A stretch of 15,937 bases of DNA from the NCBI GenBank assembly GCA_000997475.1, contig LCEC01000008.1:1-15937 (forward strand), given 5' to 3'. This stretch comes from Parcubacteria group bacterium GW2011_GWB1_42_6. Lineage in GTDB: Bacteria > Patescibacteriota > Minisyncoccia > Portnoybacterales > GWB1-42-6. The position numbers and the translations under genes are program-made. The notes under the pieces were generated by a model. That model was not told where the DNA came from and did not search any database. It saw only the letters and a program-made list of their open reading frames with translations. Of the stretch, positions 1 to 6,380 are shown in pieces; the stretch's first letter is position 1; every line of letters starts with the position of its first letter.

Positions 1-124
1 AAAACATTATCCAAACAACTTAAGCTGTTTAAGCTTTAATCAACCGACTAAACTCGGCTGCTGATACCCCGCAGCTCTGCTGCGGTTGGGTAATTCATTA
101 TATTTGGGAGTACCCGTTTTTTTG
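1..124 (+). other. Structured non-coding segment ending in a weak terminator-like hairpin
   Basis: No gene is visible here. Several inverted repeats follow each other: CTTAA/TTAAG near 19-35, CCGA/TCGG at about 45-58, and CCGCAG/CTGCGG at 69-85, which TACC (65-68) and GGTA (89-92) extend. A short GGG-AGTA-CCC hairpin at 106-115 is followed by a run of seven T. The GGGTA at 88-92 can pair either back to TACC at 65-68 or forward to TACCC at 111-115, so two exclusive folds are possible. It could be the 3' end of a structured RNA or the terminator of a gene left of the window. I do not recognise an RNA family. The remainder, 125-340, is AT-rich and I see nothing definite in it. Confidence 0.35.
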
Positions 125-341
125 TTAATTTTTATTATTAGTTTTAAGGATTGGGTTTTCCTTTTTATGGAAGTACTGAGTAAAATTATTAATTATTTAA
201 ATAAACTTCTTAAGGGTAACTGAGGTAAATAGTTTTTTTTCAAACAGAACCGTTCAAATTAGATCAAGGGAAGTTGATGTTAAGGTCTGGTAAATGTTCC
301 GGATTATAATTTTCCAGCTGTCCCGATAATCTGTACCAAAC

Positions 342-370
342 TTGACAAACATTATATCTTGTGATATACT
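342..370 (+). promoter_or_regulatory. Sigma-70-type promoter for the 431-784 gene
   Basis: TTGACA at 342-347, a 17-nt spacer, and TATACT at 365-370 with an extended -10 TG one base upstream. Transcription should begin near 377, giving a leader of about 54 nt. The segment TTGTGATATACT is identical in the promoter at 12445-12473. Confidence 0.75.
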
Positions 371-430
371 GTTTTTAGTTCTTAAGATAGAGATTAATGC
401 GAATTTTACCCATAAATCTTTGGAGGGAAT

Positions 431-784
431 ATGCCTCAAGAAAATGGAGTTGCTTTTTCCTTGGAAGATCAGGAAACGCTAGCAAAATTAGTGCTGGCCG
501 CTTACCAAAGAAGAAATGAATTCACCGCGTCATTCGGCGGATTCGATAACTTTGCCGAAGTTTGGCAATATGTTGATGATAACAGAGCTACTTATGATCT
601 TCTGGAACAAGCTGGAAAAAAGGCTTGGGAAAATTTTGATCGGAATGTTCCCGATAAGCTGGTATTGGTTGAACATATTGCCGGCAAGGGAGATTTTGAT
701 TTGGCCGAAAGTGTTGCCCGAATATCCGGGCTGAAATGGACTCGGCCCAAACCGAAGAAGAAAAAAAGATTCTTAATTTTTTAA
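431..784 (+). CDS. Small soluble protein of unknown function (117 aa)
   Basis: I do not recognise a family. The ATG is preceded at 5 nt by a clear ribosome-binding site, TTGGAGGG. There is no signal peptide or membrane segment. Residues 10-30 and 42-70 look helical and rich in aromatic residues (WQYVDD, KAWENFD). The C-terminus is strongly basic (RPKPKKKKR), which might contact nucleic acid or ribosomes, but that is a guess. The gene stands alone between its own promoter and a very strong terminator that begins 7 nt after the stop. This argues for independent, probably substantial expression. The strand, start and reality of the gene are well supported; the function is not. Confidence 0.8.
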   Translation: MPQENGVAFSLEDQETLAKLVLAAYQRRNEFTASFGGFDNFAEVWQYVDDNRATYDLLEQAGKKAWENFDRNVPDKLVLVEHIAGKGDFDLAESVARISGLKWTRPKPKKKKRFLIF

Positions 785-790
785 GAAACC

Positions 791-826
791 GAAGCCGGTT
801 CAAACACGAACCGGCTTCTTTTATTT
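791..826 (+). terminator. Strong intrinsic terminator after the 431-784 gene
   Basis: GAAGCCGGTTC (791-801), a 6-nt loop, and GAACCGGCTTC (808-818) form a perfect 11-bp stem followed by TTTTATTT. Confidence 0.9.
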
Positions 827-835
827 ACGGAAGAA

Positions 836-1264
836 ATGGGTTATATTCTAAAGAGAAGCGCAAGAAATAAAACAACGAGCATGAATCTTATAAATTATTT
901 AATTCTAACCGCGGTCTTTTCGGTTTTTTGCCTGGGCGGGTTTTCTTTGCTTTATTGGTTCAATCGAAAAAGAAAAAAATTCACTTGGGGAATATACGGG
1001 GCGATGCTGGCTTTTCCTTTGGCTTGTGTTATTTATTCCGCTTATTTGTTCGGCAATCAAATTCTAATTCTTTTTCTTTTGAGTTCCGTGATCGGTTTTT
1101 CTTTGGAATATTTGCTTGGATTTTTTTATTATAAAATTCTTCACCAAAAACTTTGGATCTACGGGCATTACAAAATGGGCGACTACACGAGCTTTTTGAC
1201 TCTGCCGATGTGGGGAGCGGCGGGGCTGGTTTTTTACATAATCAGCAAAATCGCGGGATTGTAA
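836..1264 (+). CDS. Four-helix integral membrane protein, unknown function (142 aa)
   Basis: This is a hydrophobic protein with four predicted membrane segments at about residues 17-42, 51-72, 75-98 and 122-140, joined by a basic loop (NRKRKKF, 43-49). The C-terminal half holds the most family-like pattern: a glutamate at the third helix (EYLLG, 91-95), then W-I-Y-G-H (107-111), a G-D-Y-T stretch and LPMWG (123-127). This loosely recalls small permease-like proteins annotated as putative ABC transporter type IV, but I cannot confirm it. The start at 836 has a GGAAG ribosome-binding site close upstream. An in-frame ATG at 881 would give a shorter protein starting just before the first helix, but has no such site. 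No promoter is evident between the preceding terminator and this gene, so some readthrough is possible. Confidence 0.72.
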   Translation: MGYILKRSARNKTTSMNLINYLILTAVFSVFCLGGFSLLYWFNRKRKKFTWGIYGAMLAFPLACVIYSAYLFGNQILILFLLSSVIGFSLEYLLGFFYYKILHQKLWIYGHYKMGDYTSFLTLPMWGAAGLVFYIISKIAGL

Positions 1265-1270
1265 ACATTA

Positions 1271-1298
1271 TTGACGCCCATCGGATCGGTAGTATTAT
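1271..1298 (+). promoter_or_regulatory. Promoter for a probably leaderless gene at 1307
   Basis: TTGACG at 1271-1276, a 16-nt spacer and TATTAT at 1293-1298. The ATG of the next gene lies 8 nt after the -10 box, so transcription should begin at or within 1-2 nt of the start codon. No ribosome-binding site is present. Confidence 0.55.
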
Positions 1299-1306
1299 AA
1301 AAGCGT

Positions 1307-1612
1307 ATGAATAAGAAAATAAGCCAGAAAAATCAGCCGATAACAAAAGGTTATCTGGATAAATCGCTCAAAGAATATACCGAAACCATCATTGAAGTGA
1401 TGGATTTTGGGTTTGAAAAGAACAAAAAAGAACATGAAGAAATGAGAAAAATCAATTCTAATCTAGAAAAGAAAATTGATGATACTAAAACCCTTCTTGA
1501 TGGTTACGTGAATGCGCAAGAAGGTTTTAAACAGGAATTTGAAATAGTAAAATACCGCCAATCAAAAGTTGAAAAAGTCATTAAATCAAAACTGGGGGTT
1601 GAAATCGAATAG
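1307..1612 (+). CDS. Small coiled-coil protein of unknown function (101 aa)
   Basis: This is a charged, almost entirely helical protein. Residues 18-95 have heptad-like spacing of hydrophobic residues between runs of K and E, for example in the EKNKKEHEEMRKINSNLEKK stretch, which indicates a coiled coil. There are no cysteines and no membrane segment. The N-terminus (KKISQKNQPITKGYLDKSLK) looks like a short separate helix. No enzymatic motif is visible; a structural or adaptor role is conceivable. The start codon sits 8 nt after a -10 box and lacks a ribosome-binding site, which suggests leaderless translation. The stop codon lies inside a tandem 16-bp duplication (1598-1629). Confidence 0.72.
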   Translation: MNKKISQKNQPITKGYLDKSLKEYTETIIEVMDFGFEKNKKEHEEMRKINSNLEKKIDDTKTLLDGYVNAQEGFKQEFEIVKYRQSKVEKVIKSKLGVEIE

Positions 1613-1629
1613 AGTTGAAATCGAATAGA
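1598..1629 (+). repeat. Tandem 16-bp duplication over the stop codon
   Basis: GTTGAAATCGAATAGA occurs at 1598-1613 and again, directly abutting, at 1614-1629. The first copy contains the TAG stop of the coiled-coil gene. The second lies in the 3' untranslated region and repeats the last four codons and the stop in a shifted register. Confidence 0.85.
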
Positions 1630-1661
1630 AATATACATTTATTCTTTTCTGAGGAATAAAT

Positions 1662-1690
1662 CCACCCTGGCCCTCCTTTAGAAGGAGGGA
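1662..1690. repeat. REP-like palindrome upstream of the deacetylase gene
   Basis: CCCTCCTT (1671-1678) and AAGGAGGG (1682-1689) form an 8-bp stem with a 3-nt loop, preceded by CCACCCTGG. It resembles the C-rich palindromes at 3119-3215, 5001-5035 and 15626-15658. The right arm contains an AAGGAGG sequence 14 nt before the ATG of the next gene. That is rather far for a ribosome-binding site, but it is the only candidate. Confidence 0.65.
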
Positions 1691-1703
1691 AATAAATTCA
1701 AAG

Positions 1704-2594
1704 ATGAAGAAAATCCCCGTAATTTTTGTTTTGATTCTTCTCGCCGCGAGCGGCGTGTTTTTGTATGCGCAAAGATGCAAGGTTTGGGCGTGCAATGACG
1801 AAATAAAATATTCGGCGCCAACACCAAGCCCGAGCAAAATCAAATCACCCCTGCAAAATCCGCCGGCGCTTCCCGAAAGCGAAGCGGGCTACTCCATTCC
1901 GGATTTGAATAAAACGATAAAATTCCCTGTTTTTAATTACCATCATTTGGGCCCGATGCCCGAAAACGCGGATATCAACCGCCGGGTTTTCACCGTAACG
2001 CCGGAGCTTTTCGAGGAGCACTTGAAATATTTCCGTGATAACGGCTACCAAGTTGTTTTGGTTGATGAATTGATTAAATATTTTAAAATCGGAAAATCTT
2101 TGCCCGAAAAAGCCGTAGCGATCACATTTGACGACGGCTATTTGGAGCATTACCAAAATGCTTTTCCTCTGCTCAAAAAATATAATGTCAAAGCGACATT
2201 TTTTATTCCAACGGGCTGGGTGGGCACAAGCACGCGCGGGGATATGATGAGTTGGGCGCAAATCAAAGAAATGAGCGACGCGGGAATGATAATCGGCAGC
2301 CACGCAATGACGCATCCGAATTTAATGAATCTTTCCGATGAAGATTTAAAGAAGGAACTTGAAGAAAGCAAAAAAATCATTGAAGGAAGGATCGGCAAGG
2401 TTTGCGATTTGTTGGCTTATCCGGGCGGCAATCACGACGCGCGGGTGATTGAAGCGGTTGCCAACGCGGGCTACAAAGGGGCGTTGAGCGTTTACAAAAT
2501 CATCCAGCAGGCGCCGCGATATATTTACAGCATTCGGCGCTTCCACGCCGATGACAATATGAGTTCTATAGTTGATAAGTTGGTGGATTATTAA
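1704..2594 (+). CDS. Membrane-anchored polysaccharide deacetylase (NodB/CE4 family)
   Basis: This is predicted to remove acetyl groups from N-acetylated sugars in peptidoglycan or an exopolysaccharide outside the membrane. Residues 5-22 form a signal anchor, followed by a proline-rich linker (about 38-60) and then the catalytic domain. The family motifs are all visible: TFDDGY (141-146) with the catalytic base and metal-binding aspartates, SHAMTHP (199-205) with the two metal-binding histidines, AYPGG (238-242), and a late RRFHADDN (278-285) supplying a C-terminal histidine. The conserved YHHLGP (79-84) near the N-terminus is typical of the PgaB/IcaB-like branch. At 296 aa it is a usual length. 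It is followed by a composite repeat and then lgt. The exact substrate cannot be read from the sequence. Confidence 0.9.
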   Translation: MKKIPVIFVLILLAASGVFLYAQRCKVWACNDEIKYSAPTPSPSKIKSPLQNPPALPESEAGYSIPDLNKTIKFPVFNYHHLGPMPENADINRRVFTVTPELFEEHLKYFRDNGYQVVLVDELIKYFKIGKSLPEKAVAITFDDGYLEHYQNAFPLLKKYNVKATFFIPTGWVGTSTRGDMMSWAQIKEMSDAGMIIGSHAMTHPNLMNLSDEDLKKELEESKKIIEGRIGKVCDLLAYPGGNHDARVIEAVANAGYKGALSVYKIIQQAPRYIYSIRRFHADDNMSSIVDKLVDY

Positions 2595-2616
2595 TGCTCT
2601 AAACTCGGATCTTATC

Positions 2617-2765
2617 TGTCATTGCGAGAAGTCCCCGCAGCAGCGGGGCGACGAAGCAATCTCGTGGAATACCACTGTCAATTATTCTTCCTTGAGTGGC
2701 TGTTGCAGGACGGGATTGCTTCGTCTCTCTCCCGATTGCTATCGGGATCGCTCCTCGCAATGACG
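2617..2765. repeat. Composite inverted-repeat element of about 149 bp between the deacetylase and lgt genes
   Basis: The outer arms are TGTCATTGCGAG (2617-2628) and CTCGCAATGACG (2754-2765), matching at 11 of 12 positions. The inner arms GACGAAGCAATC (2650-2661) and GATTGCTTCGTC (2714-2725) are perfect. Two local hairpins lie inside: CCCCGC/GCGGGG (2633-2648) and TCCCGAT/ATCGGGA (2730-2747). CCACT/AGTGG pair in the centre. Repeats built on TGTCATTGCGAG and GAAGCAATC are widespread in bacterial intergenic DNA, usually as non-autonomous MITE- or REP-type elements. No transposase is present. Open frames across it are translations of the repeat, not genes. Confidence 0.85.
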
Positions 2766-2794
2766 GAAATTTTCCAAGATTGAAAATTAATCTC

Positions 2795-3664
2795 ATGCCT
2801 TACTTCTCTCTCCATCATCTCCAACTTGGTTCAATCACCATCTATACTTGGGGCCTGTTCGTGGGCTTGGGTTTTTGCGCCGGATATTTTTTGACTCTTT
2901 GGCGGGCGAAAAAGAAAAATATCAATCCGAATCAAATCGCCGCGCTTTCAATTGCGGTGTTTTTAGGCGCGGTTTTGGGCAGCCGGCTGGGATTTTTGTT
3001 GCAATATCCGCAAAGATTTTTTAATGATATTTCTTTGTTTTGGAATTTGGGCGAAGGCGGCCTGACAATTTGGGGAGGGATTTTAGGGGCGATTGCGGGA
3101 GGATGGATTGCAATAGTCCTCCTCTCCTCTTTGAGGAGAGGAGTTAGAGGTGAGGTAATTAATTTGGAATTCGGGGTTACCTCCCCTAACCCCTCCTTGA
3201 TCAAGGAGGGGAGGAAAGCCAACTTTCTCTTTCTCGCCGACCTCTTCGCTCCCGGCGCGGCTTTGGGCATTGTTATCGGCCGAGTCGGTTGTCTTTTGAT
3301 AAACGACCACGCAGGGGCGATAACAAAAATGCCCTGGGCGATTGTTTGGCCCGATGGAGTTTTACGCCATCCGGTAATTTTATACGAAATTTTGTTTTGC
3401 TTGGCCGTTTTTTTCTTGCTTCTTTGGCTTGAAAAATACCAAAAATTCCAGGGGCAATTATTTTTGAATTTCTTGGCGCTTTACGCGGCCGGCCGTTTCG
3501 TTCTGGATTTCTTTCGCGAATCTTCAGGATCTTTGGCGGATCCAAGAATGGCAAATCTCACGGCCAGCCAATGGATTTCTTTTTGGGCGCTTTTGGGCGT
3601 TGTTGCTCTTTATTTTTCGGCAAAAAAGTTTGCAATTGAGCAAAAATCTCAAACTCTTGAATAA
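2795..3664 (+). CDS. lgt: Prolipoprotein diacylglyceryl transferase with an in-frame repeat insertion
   Basis: This membrane enzyme transfers diacylglycerol from phosphatidylglycerol to the lipobox cysteine of prolipoproteins, the first step of lipoprotein maturation. Family landmarks are present: YTWGLFVGLGF near the N-terminus, GGLTIWGGILGA (88-99), LADLFAPG (148-154), GRVGC (162-166), RHPVILYE (191-198) and GRFVLDFFRE (233-242). Of the residues usually essential, the arginine of GRxGN is kept, but the following asparagine is cysteine and two glutamates appear as aspartate (D171, D238). Residues about 110-140 have no counterpart in ordinary Lgt and are encoded by two palindromic repeats, making the protein 289 aa. 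I chose the ATG at 2795 because upstream in-frame sequence is encoded by the preceding repeat element. No good ribosome-binding site is visible. Confidence 0.9.
   Translation: MPYFSLHHLQLGSITIYTWGLFVGLGFCAGYFLTLWRAKKKNINPNQIAALSIAVFLGAVLGSRLGFLLQYPQRFFNDISLFWNLGEGGLTIWGGILGAIAGGWIAIVLLSSLRRGVRGEVINLEFGVTSPNPSLIKEGRKANFLFLADLFAPGAALGIVIGRVGCLLINDHAGAITKMPWAIVWPDGVLRHPVILYEILFCLAVFFLLLWLEKYQKFQGQLFLNFLALYAAGRFVLDFFRESSGSLADPRMANLTASQWISFWALLGVVALYFSAKKFAIEQKSQTLE
3119..3215. repeat. Pair of inverted REP-like palindromes inside lgt
   Basis: The left unit is an 11-bp stem CTCCTCTCCTC/GAGGAGAGGAG (3119-3129, 3133-3143) followed by TTAGAGGTGAGGT. The right unit is ACCTCCCCTAA (3179-3189) followed by a perfect 11+11 palindrome at 3190-3211. 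The two units are in opposite orientation around a 22-nt AT-rich spacer, the arrangement called a BIME when found between genes. The whole block is open in the lgt frame and encodes the SLRRGVRGE and TSPNPSLIKEGR segments. Confidence 0.85.
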
Positions 3665-3732
3665 AAAATAAGGATATGATGCAATATAGATAACCGTGCG
3701 GAAAATCAATCTCACTTTTTTTGGAGGCGATT

Positions 3733-4161
3733 ATGGACACAAGAAAGTTTCTTTATATCATATTTGCGATTCTGGCGGTTCTGGCTTTCGCCAAAAGCGC
3801 CCAACCCCAAGACGATGGCATTCTCATTCGTGGAGTCATCTCGGAAGTTGTTTGGGATTGTGAATTTGAGTTCTGCCAAGCCCAGGGCGATTCATTGCTC
3901 GCGGTTTGGAGCAAGAGCGAAAATCTTCCGGCGGCCTGGAAAGACCATAGAAAATTTTTCTTTCCTTTGCCGAGCGTCAAAATAACGATTCTTGAGAAAA
4001 TTTTTCCCGATTCGGAGAATCGCTATAAAATCGCGATTCATGATGAGAAAATAGATCCGGAAAAGATTTCTCCAAAAATTTTCTTTGTCTTTTCGCAAGA
4101 GAAGATAAGCGAAATGGAGAAGCTTATCTCGGTTGATCGGACCAGGATCAGTGTCAAATAA
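3733..4161 (+). CDS. Small secreted protein of unknown function (142 aa)
   Basis: Residues 1-23 are a classic signal peptide: a short basic N-terminus (MDTRK), a hydrophobic core, and a probable signal peptidase I site after A-K-S-A. There is no lipobox cysteine, so it is not a lipoprotein. The mature part carries two close cysteines, C43 and C48, and alternating hydrophobic and charged residues suggesting beta structure (residues 79-120). I recognise no family. The ATG at 3733 is preceded at 5 nt by TTGGAGG, which settles the start against the in-frame TTG at 3721. A strong terminator follows. No convincing promoter is visible between lgt and this gene; TATGAT at 3675-3680 lacks a -35 partner. 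Confidence 0.78.
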   Translation: MDTRKFLYIIFAILAVLAFAKSAQPQDDGILIRGVISEVVWDCEFEFCQAQGDSLLAVWSKSENLPAAWKDHRKFFFPLPSVKITILEKIFPDSENRYKIAIHDEKIDPEKISPKIFFVFSQEKISEMEKLISVDRTRISVK

Positions 4162-4168
4162 AAAATGT

Positions 4169-4209
4169 AATCCCCGCCAAATAAGCCAAAGCGGGGATTT
4201 TATTATTTC
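4169..4209 (+). terminator. Intrinsic terminator after the 3733-4161 gene
   Basis: AATCCCCGC (4169-4177) and GCGGGGATT (4191-4199) pair over a 13-nt loop and run into TTTTATTATTT. The same stem sequence recurs at 12975-13006. Confidence 0.85.
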
Positions 4210-4263
4210 TAAAACTTGCCGGAGAACACATTTTTAGCAAAAAAGAAGAAAATCTGCTCGATC

Positions 4264-4292
4264 TTGACAAGCGCAATCAAAGAGTGTATACT
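4264..4292 (+). promoter_or_regulatory. Promoter for the 4370-4885 gene
   Basis: TTGACA (4264-4269), a 17-nt spacer and TATACT (4287-4292). The predicted start near 4299 gives a leader of about 70 nt. Confidence 0.75.
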
Positions 4293-4369
4293 TATATATC
4301 AAGGATAGTAGCTTAAAAACGGCTTAAATCGGGCCAAAATATCAAACCAGTTTTACAAGGAGAAGGAAA

Positions 4370-4885
4370 ATGAAATCCACCATCGGGATTATTTTGGGAG
4401 CGTTCGTGCTGATTATGTCTTTTCTTTTGGTGCTATCTCCCAGCGCCGAAAGCAAATGGAAAATTATGAAAATGTACCGCGGCAATTATACTGTTCCCCG
4501 CTTTACGGATACTTCCGGCGGCCGTTATTATGAGGCCGAAATAAAGGATATGGAGTGCGCTGGAACTTTCAGATGGAGCAATAAGAGGTTTCAGATCATG
4601 GTTGCTTTGAAATCGGCGGAGATATCCGGCGATCCAGTTCTGGATCCGTTTTGCTTTACGACATATAATTTCAATAACCATGGCTTCAAGGAATTTTATA
4701 TCTATCCGGCTTCCGTAGGCAATAATAACTACTGGATGACCTACGAAATTCATACAGACAAATGGTTGGGCAAAAAGGGAAAGAAACTTTCATCCGACCA
4801 GATAAAAGAGGTAAAGAGATTGAAGCTGATGGCAGAGGAAGCCGTCAGAAAATTTCGTAAGGACATTTATATTGTTCCGAGATAG
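4370..4885 (+). CDS. Secreted or membrane-anchored protein of unknown function (171 aa)
   Basis: The N-terminus (residues 4-24) is a hydrophobic signal sequence, ending in SPSAES, a plausible signal peptidase I region near residue 26. The mature part is rich in tyrosine and aromatic residues (YNFNNHGFKEFYIYP), has two cysteines (C63, C95) that could form a disulfide, and ends in a charged amphipathic helix (about 140-163). This recalls small extracytoplasmic beta-sandwich proteins, but I recognise no family. The start is firm: AAGGAGAAGGAAA directly precedes the ATG. The gene has its own promoter and terminator. Together with the 3733 gene it forms a neighbouring pair of small exported proteins, but their sequences do not look alike. 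Confidence 0.8.
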   Translation: MKSTIGIILGAFVLIMSFLLVLSPSAESKWKIMKMYRGNYTVPRFTDTSGGRYYEAEIKDMECAGTFRWSNKRFQIMVALKSAEISGDPVLDPFCFTTYNFNNHGFKEFYIYPASVGNNNYWMTYEIHTDKWLGKKGKKLSSDQIKEVKRLKLMAEEAVRKFRKDIYIVPR

Positions 4886-4913
4886 TTTTTCCGGAAAATT
4901 AAAAATAATCATC

Positions 4914-4950
4914 CCGCCAGACTGTAAAAGGTTTGGCGGTTTTTTTATTT
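4914..4950 (+). terminator. Intrinsic terminator after the 4370-4885 gene
   Basis: CCGCCA (4914-4919) and TGGCGG (4934-4939) pair over a 14-nt loop, followed by a run of eight T. Confidence 0.85.
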
Positions 4951-5097
4951 CTCTTGCTAATTACGAATGAAACTCGCATTTATTTTTTTTATTGAAATAA
5001 CTCCCCCTAACCCCCTCTTATATAAGAGGGGAGACCGCTAAGTGAATTTTGAGGGATTCCATTCGTAATTGGCTCTAAATTCGTAATCAGCGAGGAG
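4951..5097. repeat. ATTACGAAT-family inverted repeat carrying a nested REP-like palindrome
   Basis: The outer arms are CTAATTACGAATG (4957-4970) on the left and two ATTCGTAAT copies (5060-5068 and 5080-5088) ending in CAGCGAGGAG. Inside, at 5001-5035, sits a C-rich REP-like unit: CTCCCCCTAA followed by CCCCTCTTA/TAAGAGGGG (5012-5020, 5023-5031). The same outer family recurs at 12248-12340 and 14551-14631, there without the REP unit. The 252-nt gap between genes holds only the terminator, this element and the rmuC promoter. Confidence 0.7.
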
Positions 5098-5100
5098 AAT

Positions 5101-5130
5101 TTGTAGGTTGGAAGTAGAATGTGCTATTCT
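5101..5130 (+). promoter_or_regulatory. Possible extended -10 promoter for rmuC
   Basis: TATTCT at 5125-5130 is preceded by TGC (extended -10). A weak -35, TTGTAG at 5101-5106, lies 18 nt upstream. The rmuC ATG is 9 nt after the -10 box and has no ribosome-binding site. Confidence 0.45.
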
Positions 5131-5139
5131 TAATTTGTT

Positions 5140-6213
5140 ATGCAAAATACTCTCCTTATTATTTTAACAATCGCAATTGTCGCGGTGGGAATCCAGGTTT
5201 TTTTGGCGAGTCGCAAGAAACCCGAGGAAAAGCCCAAAGAAGACAATTCGGCGATTTTGATGATGCAGGAGCAATTGAAAGAAATGCGCCAAACCATGCA
5301 GAGTTTCGGCTCGCAAGTGGATTCCAAAATGGGTGACTCGGCGCGGATGTTCCAGCAGCAGTTTTCCCAAAGCGCCAAAATGATCCAACAGGTCACGGAG
5401 CGCTTAACCAAACTTGATGAGACTAATAGGCAAGTGGTGAATTTCGCCGATCAGTTGCAAAGTCTGGAGGATGTTCTCAAAAATCCCAAGCATCGCGGAG
5501 TTTTGGGCGAATATTATTTGGAGAATGTTTTAAAAAATGTTTTGCCGCCCAAAAATTACCAGATGCAATACGCGTTTAAAAACGGCGAAATCGTGGACGC
5601 GGCGGTATTTGTTAAAGAAAAAATCATTCCGATCGATTCCAAATTTTCGCTGGAAAATTACAATCGCATTTTGCAGGAGCGCGACCCCGAACGCAAAGAA
5701 GAACTGGAAAAGCAATTCAAGGCGGATCTCAAAATCAGAATCGATGAAACTTCAAAATATATCCGGCCGGCAGAGGGCACCATGGATTTCGCTTTTATGT
5801 TTATTCCCGCCGAGGGAATCTATTACGATCTTTTAATAAATCAGGTTGGCGCGGTGAAAGTGAACACGCGCGATTTGATTGAATATGCTTTTAAGGAAAA
5901 ACACGTGATTATTGTTTCGCCAACCTCGTTTTTCGCTTATTTGCAAACCGTGATGCAGGGCTTGCGGGCGTTGCAGATTGAAGAATCGGCCAAAGAGATC
6001 AAAAAGTATGTGGAGGCCTTGCAGAAGCATTTATTGAGCTATGATGAATTTTTAAAAAAGTTGGGCAATAATTTAGGCACAACGGTCAATATGTATAACA
6101 AGGCATATAAGGAGTTTTGCAAGATAGACAAAGATGTTTACAAAATAACCGGCAGCGCCACGGAGATTGATTCCTTGCAAATTGACGGCCCGGCGAAAGA
6201 AGAAGATGTTTAA
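5140..6213 (+). CDS. rmuC: DNA recombination protein RmuC
   Basis: RmuC proteins are membrane-anchored and carry a nuclease-like fold. In E. coli, loss raises recombination at inverted repeats. Here residues 4-22 form an N-terminal membrane anchor, residues about 36-115 a long coiled coil, and 117-300 the RmuC domain. Recognisable pieces are GVLGEYYLENVL (120-131), VDAAVF (152-157), IPIDSKF (163-169, with the conserved K in the putative catalytic core), FMFIPAEGIYY (219-229) and VIIVSPTSFFAYLQT (256-270). At 357 aa it is somewhat short, as the coiled coil is modest. The start lacks a ribosome-binding site and may be leaderless. It is followed by an inverted-repeat element rather than a clean terminator. 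A role linked to the abundant palindromes here is an attractive guess only. Confidence 0.92.
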   Translation: MQNTLLIILTIAIVAVGIQVFLASRKKPEEKPKEDNSAILMMQEQLKEMRQTMQSFGSQVDSKMGDSARMFQQQFSQSAKMIQQVTERLTKLDETNRQVVNFADQLQSLEDVLKNPKHRGVLGEYYLENVLKNVLPPKNYQMQYAFKNGEIVDAAVFVKEKIIPIDSKFSLENYNRILQERDPERKEELEKQFKADLKIRIDETSKYIRPAEGTMDFAFMFIPAEGIYYDLLINQVGAVKVNTRDLIEYAFKEKHVIIVSPTSFFAYLQTVMQGLRALQIEESAKEIKKYVEALQKHLLSYDEFLKKLGNNLGTTVNMYNKAYKEFCKIDKDVYKITGSATEIDSLQIDGPAKEEDV

Positions 6214-6214
6214 A

Positions 6215-6354
6215 AATTTCTAATTTCCAATTCCCAATTTCTAATAAAATGTCTAATTCCTAAATGGCTAATATCCGAATAAAACTTTCTTTGAATTTAG
6301 TCATGGGATATTTGAAATTTCATTAGAAATTAGAAGTTGTAATTTGGAAATTAG
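6215..6354. repeat. Imperfect inverted repeat based on TTTCTAATTTCCAA
   Basis: The left arm (6215-6270) is a string of related units such as TTTCTAATTTCCAATTCCC and TTTCTAATAAAATG. The right arm (6301-6354) contains the reverse complements CATTAGAAATTAGAAG and TTTGGAAATTAGC. The arms could fold into a long AT-rich hairpin in the rmuC 3' untranslated region, immediately before the rplU promoter. Confidence 0.7.
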
Positions 6355-6380
6355 CTATGTTTCTTTTCATTCAAGTCGAG

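Noticed and set aside
254..439. 61-aa open frame on the minus strand
   Set aside because: It covers the promoter and ribosome-binding site of the 431 gene on the other strand, has no start signal and no recognisable protein character.
2572..2763. 63-aa plus-strand open frame after the deacetylase
   Set aside because: It is a translation of the composite inverted repeat (for example CHCEKSPQQRGDEAIS), a pattern typical of repeat-derived false genes.
3119..3215. Frameshift or assembly error in lgt
   Set aside because: The frame remains open across the insert and the downstream Lgt motifs are in the same frame; the insert is two regular palindromes rather than random sequence.
3675..3690. TATGAT and TATAGA as -10 boxes for the 3733 gene
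   Set aside because: Neither has a -35-like hexamer at 15-19 nt.
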